DNA of 64,000 nt. Source: Sciurus carolinensis. Taxonomy: Eukaryota > Chordata > Mammalia > Rodentia > Sciuridae. Position 1 is the stretch's first letter; each line of letters starts with the position of its first letter. The notes beneath the pieces are model-generated. The model searched no databases and was not told the origin of the DNA. It saw only the letters and a list, made by a program, of their open reading frames with translations. This document shows, in pieces, positions 34,080 to 45,369 of this stretch. The position numbers and the translations under genes were made by a program. The stretch covers positions 10,760,001 through 10,824,000 of the forward strand of contig NC_062226.1 of the NCBI RefSeq assembly GCF_902686445.1. Reading direction: 5' to 3'.

Positions 34080-37000
34080 AATTTTAAGAGGGGATAAACT
34101 CTTGTCACCCCCTAACCTTGAAAGAAATGTAGTTGTATTAGCGTATAAACAAGTTGCATTAATACAAATACCAATAAAAGTCAAATGCAGTATTTCCTGC
34201 CATGGTTGATTAGTTCCTGCCTTAAAGGATTTTACTTCTTGAGATTCACCATAGTATTATTTAATGAGTTGCTGGATTAAAAACACCAACTAGGAGAATA
34301 GTTGTTATGGGTAAGTTAGTTGTTCTTCATGATAAGCCCAGGAAAGTGAGAGCATATTAGCATTTTCAGATGTTAGACACATTTATCTCAGAAATCTTTG
34401 TGTTATAAAACAAAGTTTTTCATGATTTCTAGTTTGCTCAAATGGCACATACTTCATCAAGGCCCAAACTGAAATCTGAAATATGAGATATGCTATTTCT
34501 AGCCAGTTTATGGTTTGAGGTCAATAGAAGGACCACAAAAATTCCAAGTCATAAAGTTGTTTGGAGTTATGAAAGATGTGTCATACAATAATCAGATTTC
34601 TTTATTCTTTATAAAGGAACATTACATATAGTTGTGTTCCACAATGTTCTCCATTGTCCATATGGGTCTTATTTAAGCTCTTGAGAAAACCAGAATTTTC
34701 AACCAAATAAAGCTGTTCAGAACTATTATATATTTTGGAAAAAATTGTTTTCATTAAGATGGTACCTAAATTTTTTTAGTTTAACTTTTAAAATGTTTAT
34801 TCAATTCAAAAGTGTCTGAGTATCTAGGACATATCTGGAATAGGCAATACATAACACTTGGTCTTTGGCCTTTATTTTAAGTCCCATAAAATAGACACAA
34901 AGATTTATCCCCAGTTTCCCATTGGAAAACCTTTCAGATAACCACGGTCATCCAAGGTTTTGATGAGCTGAACTTGATATTACAGAATGAAAATAATTAT
35001 CATTTACAGATGATAATAAAGATTTTCTGTCATTTGGAAATCTACAGTTGAATATACCTCTAGGTATACTATTCTCAGGTCTGATTTTGATATCCACCTC
35101 CCATTTCAATTCTGCAACTCTTACTGTCTTGGGAGCCACTCAATCTTTGGGAAGAGAATATGTAAATAAGCAACTAAAATATAGTGTGATAAGTGTTCTT
35201 AAAAATATGTGAACATATATTAGTTTCTTTGGGGTTGCAGTTTAGACAGTGCTCATCTCTAGTTGGTGGATCAGGGTATATTGCCAATGGGATCCATTTA
35301 AACTGGCTCAAACAGAATGAACGAACAGTTGCCTGGGAATGGATGGGGGAAAACTCTATGCAGTGAGAAGTGGTGTGTGAAGGCCCTGAGAAATGAACGG
35401 GGTATCACAATGAGAGTCCTGTGAATGCCAGTCACGGTGGAAGCAAAAGATGATGCCGCAGAAGTCTTGGTCAGATTGTGAAATGCTGGTGGGGCATGTT
35501 TAAGATTTAGATTTGCAGTGAAGGGAATGCCATCAAATGGTTTGGGGCAGGTGCTTGGGCTTTTCTGGTTATTGTTTTTTTTGGTTATTATTGATTGTTG
35601 CACAGCAGTTTGAGAGTAGCACCTGATTTAGACTGGAGTTTTCAAATCTCAACTTCAGTTTTCTGTTTGTCTTTTAAAAAACAGTTTCTGGGGCCCCTGT
35701 TGAAGAGTGATTGTTCTTCTTTCCATGCTAGCTGGCATACAAACATTTGTTTAAACTGAATCGTTTTCAATAAGAATCTTCTTCCTTCTGGAGCTCTTTC
35801 TGACCTAGTGGCAGGAACAAACATTGCATCCTTTTTCAGCCGTATTGGACTCATTTTTACACTAAACATAGAAAAGCTCAGTTTTCACAGAGAAAAAGAA
35901 GCTAGAAGTAATAAAGAGTCTGGGTTTAAGAATTCTGGCCTCCTTCTTTAACTGTTCCAGTGTTTTTTAACCGACACGTACAGTTCAGGAGAAAAATCAA
36001 AGGGCTCTGTCTCTTCAGGCAGGTGCAGAGGCAGAAGCCCTTTTGAATTGTGTGTGAGCTGCTTTAGTTTAAAGTAAGTGTTTAGGGCTGGGGGAGGGAG
36101 TTGGGGAGGAAGGCTGTGGGGACAGCTCCCAGATTTTTACCTTGAAAGCAGGTGCTGTTGAAATATTCCAGAAACAGATGGAATCTCCTATTCTTGTTTT
36201 AAGCTATTTATGGTTGTCTCGCCTGAGGGTACCCTGCTATACAAAAATGCACAGCCTGATGTTTGAGGGCAGTGTGGGCATCAAAGCTGGGGCCCCTCTG
36301 GGAAAAATCAGCCTTTCTTCCTACTGCCTGAAATGCCATTCTTGAAACATGGATTCTCAGTCTATTTAACAGAGGACTTTCCTCCGCCTTTTGAGGGTTT
36401 CTATCTCTCTGAAGCTGTTTTGATTTCTTTTTAATTCTTTCCCTTAAAAGTAAGATGGGCATTATGTCGTCGTCGTTACTTTCTGGATGATCAGTTAGGA
36501 AGAGGTCTACTGCTATGGCAGACTTACAGTTTCACCCATTGTGGGTCCTGACATGGTGACTGTCAGAAGCCAAACCCCTGGAGTGACCTTGGGTGGCTCT
36601 GGTTTACTAGGCCAGGGCCCTTTCGGAGCCCCTCAGGAGCTTGAAGTAATATTATATGTGGGAGGTGCTCATCAGAACATCGCTTTGTGGGAGGTTGTAA
36701 CTTTTTTTTCTTAATTAAAAAAGATGAAGTGGTTGAGGAACATTGTATGTTTTATTGCCATACAGATGCCTTCATACTTAGAAACATAATCCTCTTGGGA
36801 TCCATGACTCAACAACAGTAACAAGCTGTACAGTTTAAAGAAAATCACCTTTGAAGAGAAGAAAGGGAAACAAAACTGGCCCTGCTCTCCCAGTGGCCTG
36901 CTGTGGGAGGTGGTTTTGAGGACTGGGAAACTGGACAGTCGGAAGGGCAGGTGTGTCTTTTGCAGGAACAGCCCTGGGTTGACACCAGCAGCCAGCCTCA

Positions 37001-37730
37001 GGCCATCTCCTGTGGGAGGAAGCTCCTTTTCTTCTTCTGGTCCATGTCAGAGGAAACCATGCTGTCTCAGCCTTCCCTCAAGCAATCTGAGCTCAGAATA
37101 GTGGGGTATTTGAAACTCCCAAATTTGGCTAGCAGAAATTTTTCACTTTTTGAGATTGAATGAGTTACAGATAAATGATAGACATGGCATTTCCTTGCTT
37201 TGTTTTGAAAACAGAGTACTTCCTTTTCTTATGCTCATGAAGCTAAGTGCAGGGAAGCAAGTGAAACCCCACTAGGAACTTTATGAGTGCAGTTTGTTTT
37301 GTTTTTGTTTTCCTTCCCCACCTTGCTCATCTTGCTTCCTCTAATGACCACTGCTGATGACTAACCTTGTGGCATTCTGAAGATTGATAGGCTGAGTCTA
37401 GACAACTCATTGGAGAGGATGTGGTGGTGGGGAGGGGAATAACATGCATTAGGGTTTATTTAATATGCCAGCTAGTTTACAGTATCCTCTTGTATTCACG
37501 TAGCAATTCATGAAATGACCTCCATTAGAGAGATAGCAGGGTTGAGGCAGAGAAGAACACAGATCTATAAGGAGAAAGTGAAGGAATCTGTTTTGGAATC
37601 AGAAATCCCTCCAAAGCCCGTATGTTATTTTCCTGTCACCAGAGCAGCCATTATGAGTTTTTATATGGTTGTTCTATCAGTCAGTCAGTCTGTCTGTCTC
37701 TCTAGTTATAACAGCCATGATGGGTAATTT
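34080..37730. other. Unannotated intronic DNA
   Basis: No exon or repeat was recognised. The sequence from about 35270 to 37100 is less AT-rich than the rest. The short open frames overlap on both strands and show no domain. Confidence 0.45.
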
Positions 37731-37739
37731 CCCTTTACA

Positions 37740-37890
37740 GGAAGAGCTCAGAGGTGAGCTTAAAGAGTTTTCAGAAGTAATCTATAGTTTACCCTCATTT
37801 TATAAGTGATGAAAATGAGACCAGAAGACTTTGTCACAAGTTCTTTAACTGGCTAATGTCAGTCTCCTGAATCCTAATCCAGAGTTTTAT
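37740..37890 (-). repeat. MIR fragment, antisense
   Basis: 'accctcattttataagtgat' with 'gaaaatgagaccagaagac' and 'gtcacaagttctttaactgg' resembles the reverse MIR. Confidence 0.55.
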
Positions 37891-37899
37891 CCAAAATAT

Positions 37900-39030
37900 G
37901 GCAAAGAATCTTCCAGCTCAGGAGAATGAGACCAAGGTCACCTGGAACTAATGTTTTTCGATTGGTAGTCCCCATTTAACACCAAGGAGTGCCGTCCCTT
38001 TTTTGGCTAGCATCACTGCAATCTATGTGAACAAGCCAACTATGTGATTACAGAGTAAAGAAAACTATCCATTCTGTTTAAGTCTGTTACAGGGTATGTT
38101 TGAATAGAAAACCAGTAAAAATGATCCTGCCTTCTGAGAAGAAAGTATCTTAAAAATTCCACATGAGGGAAAGGGACCCTTTTTGGGAGACAGAAAACAT
38201 TCTTCAGGAGAGGCTATTTGGTGGTTTTTGATTGAGTTTGGGTGTCAACAAGTTTTCTTGGATTTCCCTGGAAGTCAACCACTTTGTTTCAACAGCTATA
38301 ATAAGCATTAGGCATTTATTTGAATCTTGTCTTTGCTTTTCACTTGGTAGAAGGTAGAAAAGAAAATGACTTAAAGTATGCCTTAGTTTCCTTTTTCACC
38401 TAAAATTGCCCTTTGCATCTGAGCTGCAGGTTTATTTTAGGAGTAAGATGGATTTGTGAGTAGACAAGGAGTCTGAATTGTGCTTGTCTGGCCCTTTCGG
38501 TGTTCAGTTTGAGAAGTAGGAGTACCCCATCATCTCTCCCTCCTGGAAGAATGAAGTGATGGCATAGCTCTCTGCAGAAGAATCATTGTTCTAGCTGAAG
38601 TTTGAAGGTCCTACGATTTTAACTATCAGTTATTAGCCACTTATTTTTGTGATGTTATTTTTTGAGATTATGAAGATATACATGCTTATTAAAGAATTTT
38701 AGAAAACTCCAGAAAAGTAAGAAGTCCATCGTCCTACCACTAATAATTATGAGGGTGTTTCATTCATCAAGTTGGGATTCTGCTGTCAGTGTAATTTTGA
38801 GATTTTTCAGCTGTTAAATTGTAAGCATCTTTACGTATCATGAGACAGTCTTTCCTAGAATGTTTTTGATTGTGTAATTTATTTGTATGAGGCTTACTTA
38901 TAAGGGAAGAAGCTCTTAGTAATCTGAAAAAAAAGTTTCTTCCTGAGATTTATATTCATTGTGAAAATGCAGTTGTTATATGACATTCAGTTCATTATTT
39001 TGGTATTTTTGTTTAAATAAAAAATACTCA
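37900..39030. other. Unannotated intronic DNA
   Basis: Unique AT-rich sequence with no recognised exon. Around 38640-38760 it resembles an old interspersed repeat that I cannot name. Confidence 0.4.
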
Positions 39031-39056
39031 GCTTTTTTTTTTTTTTTTTTTTTTTA
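39031..39056. repeat. T-run
   Basis: A long uninterrupted T-run with no flanking duplication visible. Confidence 0.85.
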
Positions 39057-39084
39057 ATCTTAACTGGGAGCTACTACCTGATTC

Positions 39085-39104
39085 CTTTTTTTTTTTTTTT
39101 TTCC
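39085..39104 (-). repeat. Tail-only retroposition scar (T-run with target-site duplication)
   Basis: A T-run with a few C bases lies between two perfect copies of the 11-mer ctacctgattc (39074-39084 and 39105-39115). No element body is present. Confidence 0.8.
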
Positions 39105-39119
39105 CTACCTGATTCTTGA

Positions 39120-40360
39120 CAACAAAGAATACTTACTAACTTCTGAAAACAATGAACTTAAAAGTATGGAAACAATATCAAACTCTTAGTTAAGTCAAGT
39201 GGGAGGTAATGTGTTTATTTTTCCTTTTTGTATTTCACTTTGTGTATTTAAATCTTTAAGTAATTATTTTTATTAGCATGAATTGTATTGTGAAATGCAA
39301 AAATATGGTGTAATGTACTTTTAAAGTTAGATAGCATAATTTTGATTTTGGAATATATTACATTCTGAGTGAAAAATATATCTTAAAACTTTGACAAAAC
39401 TCATGTAATTTTTAAATATTGTAAAGAAAATTAAGTCCCTGTGTTGTAATATGCAATGGAAACTGAATACGTTTTTTAAATTTCTTGTTTGTAGGACTTG
39501 AAACTAGCAATAGTCTCAGGCAAAACTAAGGATATTGTTATCCTTCAACTCAATTCACAAGTGTTAGACTCCCACACAGGAGTATCTAATCCCATATCTA
39601 TAGTACAAAGCAATATTTATTATAAAATTTATTCAGGGAGGCATCATTTATGATTTCTAACCCATTCTGTTTCAGATGCCTTTGAAGTGAAGTAGGTGGA
39701 GCTTTGTATGTGGGGTCAATTGTCCCACTGTTCATTTATTCAGTCTGGTATTTTAACTAGCTCTTTATGTGTATTAATGAGCCCCAAATGCAGCAAAAAT
39801 GTTTTGCTATAAACTTGATGTTTTTTAAAATACTTATTTTAAAGTTTAGTAGAAAAAGAAGTTGGGTGAAATTCAGTGTCCTGTAATTTCTTGTCTGAGT
39901 TCCTACCATGACTGATTTCCTCCCTCCCTCCCTTCCTTCCTCCTCCTTCGAAAATCTCTTTTCCCATAGGAAAATGAGAAGTCTTTAGGAGGTACAAAAC
40001 AAAAAGGTACTGCAAATATAAACAACTCCAAGCCAGAAAGAGAGTTGAAAGAATGTATGTTTGCTAGTGAACTGTTTTCTGCCGAACTAGGATTTTACTG
40101 TTATTCCTGCAAATTTTGCAATTTTGGATGCCAGTTTTAGGGAAATTTTAGTGTGCAATTTTTCTTTTTTTGTGAGTATATGAAAATTACTAAATCCTGA
40201 TCAACTTTATTGAATAAAGATGGTCATTTTCTCCCAATAATTAGAAACAACACTTGCTTTTAATCTTTTCTTGAGTAGTCTTTATTAAAATTTTCCAATA
40301 GCTATAATTCTAGGTCATTTTGTTTGAACAGAGAATTTAACTTCAGAGAGTCCCCTGTAC
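39120..40360. other. AT-rich intronic DNA
   Basis: Nothing recognised except a short (TCCC/TTCC)n tract at about 39919-39948. Confidence 0.5.
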
Positions 40361-40364
40361 TTAC

Positions 40365-40475
40365 TTACTTATCTATTACATATCTTTTATCTCAGTTACT
40401 TCAGTAGCAAACTGAGGATAATACTAATTCAGAATATTATTGTAAAGATCAAACAGAGCAAGTACTTGATAAAAT
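40365..40475 (+). repeat. MIR fragment, sense
   Basis: 'tatcttttatctcagttact' and 'gaggataatactaattcag' followed by 'attgtaaagatcaaacagag' match the MIR 3' half. Confidence 0.5.
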
Positions 40476-40559
40476 ATTTTTAAATATATTATACCTACTG
40501 TGTAAATGTTTAATTACAGCCCCATGACTTTTTTGTAAATTGCAATATAAAACTTGCTA

Positions 40560-41130
40560 ACAGAAAAGGGCATTGAGTCTCAATAGATAACACGTAAGTA
40601 TACATACATATAAGATAACATGAATAATTATACAGCAAATACCCATGTGATCACCATCTAAGTTTAGAAATTGCTAGCATCCTAATATTAAGTTTTCACC
40701 TATATATTCACCCCTAAATAAAATAGCATAGCTTTAGTTTTGAACTTTGTAGGAGTTGCATTATGCAATTTGGAATTGTTATTTTCAGTCTTATTTCTTT
40801 TGCTTAACTCTTGAGGTTCAGCAGTGCTGTTGCTGATAGTTGTAATTTGTTTTCTTTGCTATATGGTGTTAGGACTGTTTCCAGGTCTTGGCTTTCATGA
40901 ACATTCTTGAACAGGTATCCTGGTGCAAATAGGCTAGAGTGACTTCTGTGTACATACCTAAGAGTTGAATAAGTACAGCATAGGATATGTTATCTTCATT
41001 TTTATTGTGATAATGCCAATTTGTTTTCTAGAGTGGGTATGCCATTTTGTGTTTCTGCCAGCTGTGTGTGAGCATTCCGTGGAACCACCCTGCTGCCACT
41101 TGCTCCTTGTTTTTTAAAGACAATGTGCTA
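40560..41130 (-). repeat. L1M 3' UTR fragment, antisense
   Basis: In order: 'acccatgtgatcaccatcta', 'catgaacattcttgaacagg', 'tacctaagagttgaataag' and 'ccaatttgttttctagagtg'. This tracks the reverse complement of the old L1M 3' region as recalled. Confidence 0.72.
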
Positions 41131-41801
41131 GCATCCAACTCTTTATCAAAGCCCATGAGAGCTAGGTATAGTTACCCTTCTTTTCTTCCCCAAAGATTCA
41201 TTTAGTCTTATTGTCTGCAGAAGCATTGCTAGAGGAAGAGGCAGTTCCTGGAGTTGTAGGAGAAAAGTTGATCATACTTGAAAGGTCAAATGCGTTCAAG
41301 GTGGCATGACATAAAAAGTATAGTCTGCATTCAGAGTGGGGCTTGCATCCCAGTCTTCCTGACTGGGTACTGTGCTTTTGGGTTCCCTGTTTACTCTTAT
41401 GCAACTGTGATTTCCTCATTTTATTTATTTTTTATTATTAGGGATAATATAGGTAAAGGATTTTGGCAAGGTAGTCATTGACACCTCACAACATTACTCA
41501 GTAGAACAGTAGGCCAATTATATACCTGCTATTGCCATGGGTGAGATTTGTGTGGGCATATGTATAATCAAGTGTACATGAGCTTTGGTCATATGAGCTT
41601 GGAGATGACACTTGGTAGCAATAAGGTAAGCACTTACACCATGCTGGTCAGGGTATATGTATAATGATATTGGCATAATTTACAAAGAGAAAAGTTAGAA
41701 ACAATTTAAAGGCTTAGAAATAGGAGAATAGTTCAATTTAATTAGATTCCATGCAGTCACTAAAATTGTTTTTAGTGATAATTTGGTGACATAGAAAACA
41801 T

Positions 41802-41925
41802 TATTTTTTTTAAAGTTGTCGATGGGCCTTTATTTTATTTATTTATATGTGATGCTGAGGATCAAACCCAGTGCCTTACACATGCTAGGCAAGCGCTCTA
41901 CCACTGAGCCCCAGCCCCAACCCTG
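41802..41925 (-). repeat. ID SINE with squirrel-type tail, antisense
   Basis: 'gttgtcgatgggcctttatt' through 'ggcaagcgctctaccactga' and 'gccccagcccc'. Flanking gaaaacat at 41794-41801 and 41926-41933 is the target-site duplication. Confidence 0.93.
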
Positions 41926-41953
41926 GAAAACATCCTTGATAACACTATACCAG

Positions 41954-41974
41954 AAAAAAAAAAAAAAAAAAAAA
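41954..41974. repeat. A-run
   Basis: An A-run of about 20 bases just after the ID insertion. No element body was recognised. Confidence 0.8.
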
Positions 41975-42289
41975 GCAAGAGACAAATTTTTCTATATGAT
42001 ATGGTTCTATTTTGGAATAAATACATGGGGGTGGTGAATGGACTTAGGTAATTGGACACCAAAGTATTAACAATGAGAATAGTTAGGTATTAAGATTGTG
42101 GGTATTTTTAATTTTCTTCTTTGTATCTATTTAAGTAGTTTTTCTGGCAGTTTTATTCTGTCAATCTCAATTGAAATATTTATTTTATCATACTTTCCAT
42201 TTTTTTAATTTGGGAGAATTTTAACTTTTCATGTAGCTCATGATTGCAAATATAGAATGTCACAAATGGCATTGCTGCTGTGTTTAAAT

Positions 42290-42480
42290 TTTGATTGTAC
42301 CATTTGCTAGCTCTAAGAATGTGAGTGAGTCACATCACCTTTCTGAGCCACTTTCCTTATCCATAAAATAGAAAATGCTTCCCATGGTAGTATGGAAGAT
42401 TAGGGAGAGAGTCCTGCCCCGCCCTTATATGGACATACACCATTCACAGTACATGGTACATCTTTGATGCTTAATCCAAG
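42290..42480 (+). repeat. MIR SINE, sense
   Basis: 'accatttgctagctctaaga', 'tgagccactttccttatcca' with 'taaaatagaaaatg' and a 3' 'acatctttgatgcttaa'. Confidence 0.65.
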
Positions 42481-42489
42481 CTAGTTATT

Positions 42490-44480
42490 CCCATGTTCCC
42501 TTTCAAATTTTAAAATACCATCAGGTTATAAAGTGCACCATTGATGAAAAATCATTATCTTGGGACTGGGGACAGCTAACTTCTCACATTGATCCCAAGA
42601 AACATTTTGTTTTCAGAAATGTTGGGTTCACCTTAATTGAAAAATGATTATATTAATTTCACAGTGGGACATTTTGCATTCGTCCTATACAATATCAGTG
42701 TTATCCATTCACCCAAGTGACCTTTTAATTTTCTCAGAAATTTTCATCTTGTTTGTGACTAGGAACCTATTCCCAGTGCGTGCCTCAACCCTGCTTTTTA
42801 TGGCCTCAGGATCTCTGTCATAACCCGTTTTATGCTTTCACAAACTGAGCCCCTGGGGAGCTGTCTGCACTTTTCAGTGTGATCTAGCTGAATTCCTTCC
42901 CTTCCCCACTCCAGCCCTTTGATTTGCCAGGTTTTTGTTCATCTACCCTAAGGATGGACGAGATTGCTGAGCATGGCCTCTCTTGTGGTGCAAAGTGAGA
43001 ATTGTTTTTAATTGAGCAGAAACATGTGGAAGGATCAGGAATATCTCAAGGGATTACAGAAAAATTCCAAATTTGTACTACTTACAGCTTGTGTTTAGAA
43101 CATGGTCTGCTGGGAATAAATGTTAGTTAGTGTGGCCTGTGACCTTAAAAACTGTTGACATGGACTTCAGCCAGAAACTAGCCACAGACCTCCTTTGTTA
43201 AACTCATTCATAGCTCCTTGAAAACTCTAGTCAGTGAAAGTTGCCAGCTCCAATCTAAGCATAGCCTTTTTTTTTTTTTTTTTTTTTTCTTTTCCCATGC
43301 TTTGGAAACAGAGGACGCCCCTTAACCAGCAAGCCTTCTTTAATAGGACTGCATGGCCTAAACGCAATTGGAATTGACAACTTCCTGGCTTGGGTTTGCC
43401 AACTGGCAGTGCTGCGAGGCCGAGGAGACAACAGCATTGCGGCGCTATGCACTTGTGTTTATGTGTGTGCAGAGGAGACTGAACTTCAGAGCATGGTGAT
43501 ACCCTTCACTCCAAAAGCAGCACCAGGACCTGAATTGGATATGCCTTCCAAGTGTTCTGGCTGGGACAGACACGTTAGAATTATCTCTCGGTGTTTTCTT
43601 TTTAAAGGAGAGAAAAGAGAAAATAACTGCCCTTTCTTTTTTGTTGGAGATGATCCTGGTCTTGTCCCTCTCCCCACCCAGAATGCTTGACCGAATCCTC
43701 TCAGCATTTCATTGCTGTAACATAGAATAAGAACTTGAAGCTCCGAGTGAGTTGCCATTTTTTGGATGGTACTCAGCACCCACTCACTCTTTGAGCTTTA
43801 TGTAACTAAGTTTATTTTCCTGTCCAGTTGATGGGGCAACCAGGATATTTCTCCATTTTTTTCTTTATCGAGGACACGGAGGAATGAGGAGGTTAACTAG
43901 TTTGTTATTCAGTCCTACTATCAAAGGGAATCATAAGAAAAGGCCCTCAACCATTTGCTGCTCATGCAAACCAGCACAGTAATTGAGACAAAAACCAAAT
44001 ATTTTCCCTCATTCTTGTGTTTAGTCCAAAAGACTACATTGTCTGAAATATATTATTGAAAATTTGCAAAATGGATAAATTAATCAGACTAAAGAGAAGT
44101 AGCAATTCTTCCATTGACAAAGTTTATTTTAGTATTGTTGGCACTCTGATGTTGGGTAGTGAAGGAATCGATCTGTAGTTATCAGTTGTCCTCTTAAGGT
44201 AGCCAGATATGGAGAGAACTCGTCTCTTTCTTCTTAACCACTTGTAAAATTTTGGTTGTTGGAGTAGAATATTTATTTCCAGTTATGCTGTTGAAATTGT
44301 TATTTTTAACATAAATACTCTAGCAGACTTATCACTTCAAAAAGCTGCTGAGGTTTGGCGTGATTTCAGCCAGGCATGTGTGAGGAGAAAAAAGGAACGT
44401 CACATTGGCCTAGGAATATGGAAACTTTGAAGGGAGAAATTATATAATTTCCTAGAGAGTATACAAGAATTTGGTTGCTG
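42490..44480. other. Unannotated intronic DNA
   Basis: Unique sequence with a T-run at about 43267-43289. A mildly GC-richer segment at 43330-43700 gives overlapping open frames on both strands without domains. Confidence 0.45.
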
Positions 44481-44487
44481 TTGAGGG

Positions 44488-44565
44488 AACCCAGAAGAGT
44501 ACATAGTTCATAATAGGTGCTCCATTAAGTACTAGGATGAATGAAGTAACTTATATCACAGTTCC
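44488..44565 (+). repeat. MIR or L2 3' end, sense
   Basis: 'agagtacatagttcataata' with 'ggtgctccattaagtac' looks like the end of an old SINE or LINE. Confidence 0.45.
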
Positions 44566-44774
44566 AGCAGTTGCCTGTGTTTCACCTTTACCTTAGAGCA
44601 TTTACTTCTTTCACTGAAAGTAGGTGATAATACATGTCTAATTACCTGACATTCTAAAGCAAAGCATTTTGATTTAGTCAGAACTAGATTCATGTTCTGA
44701 CTTATTTATTAAATTGTCATGATGTACCTCATAAATATGTACAAATATTCTGTCAATTAAAAGTTAAAATCTGA

Positions 44775-44915
44775 TTTATTAACCATGTGACAAAGCTTGT
44801 CACTTGACTTGTCTGATCATTTCCCACATCTGTAAAATAAAGATAATGAGACCTACTTTGTATAGTTAACATATAAGTAAACATGTTATATAAAATGCCT
44901 AATTTAGTGGTTAGC
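44775..44915 (+). repeat. MIR SINE, sense
   Basis: 'accatgtgacaaagcttgtc' and 'ttcccacatctgtaaaataa' with 'agataatgagacctac'. Confidence 0.65.
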
Positions 44916-45234
44916 AACATAAATTTTTTTTTTCTAGGAAGGAACTTAATATTTTCCTCATATGCTTCTTTCCTCAGCTGTATCACAGGGAATCATAAGA
45001 AAAGACTTCAAATAATTTGCTGCCTCTATAATTCTCCCTATTCATTCAGGGAAAGCAGTTACTCTATGGATCAGCTAAGAGAGATTAAAAGTGTACCAAA
45101 CTCTACATAGAAAAACTCTAATTGCCTATGGAAATGGTTTAATGCTTGTCTTCTGTAGCTGTGCACTGTACTGAGAATAGATAGGAGTATTAGAAAATAA
45201 ATTTAGATGGACTGGTGATTAAGAAAACTAGATT

Positions 45235-45356
45235 AGGGGCTGGGATCGTGGCTCAGTGTTAGAGACTTGCCTAGCATGTGTGAGGCACTGGGTTTGATTC
45301 TCAGCACTGCATAAAATAAATAAAGGTTCATCAACAACTAATAAACATTTTTAAAA
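45235..45356 (+). repeat. ID SINE with squirrel-type tail, sense
   Basis: 'ggggctgggatcgtggctca' through 'gtgaggcactgggtttgatt', then the tail 'aataaataaaggttcatcaa'. The flanks aagaaaactag (45221-45231) and aagaaaattag (45357-45367) match at 10 of 11 positions. Confidence 0.93.
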
Positions 45357-45369
45357 AAGAAAATTAGTT

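Noticed and set aside
34490..34530. 'ttatggtttgaggtc' tested as the next DENND1A exon (LPWFEV)
   Set aside because: The downstream translation does not continue as FYKLL and there is no acceptor site.
43409..43779. Opposed open frames of 93 and 97 codons
   Set aside because: Both strands are open in the same segment and neither resembles a known protein.
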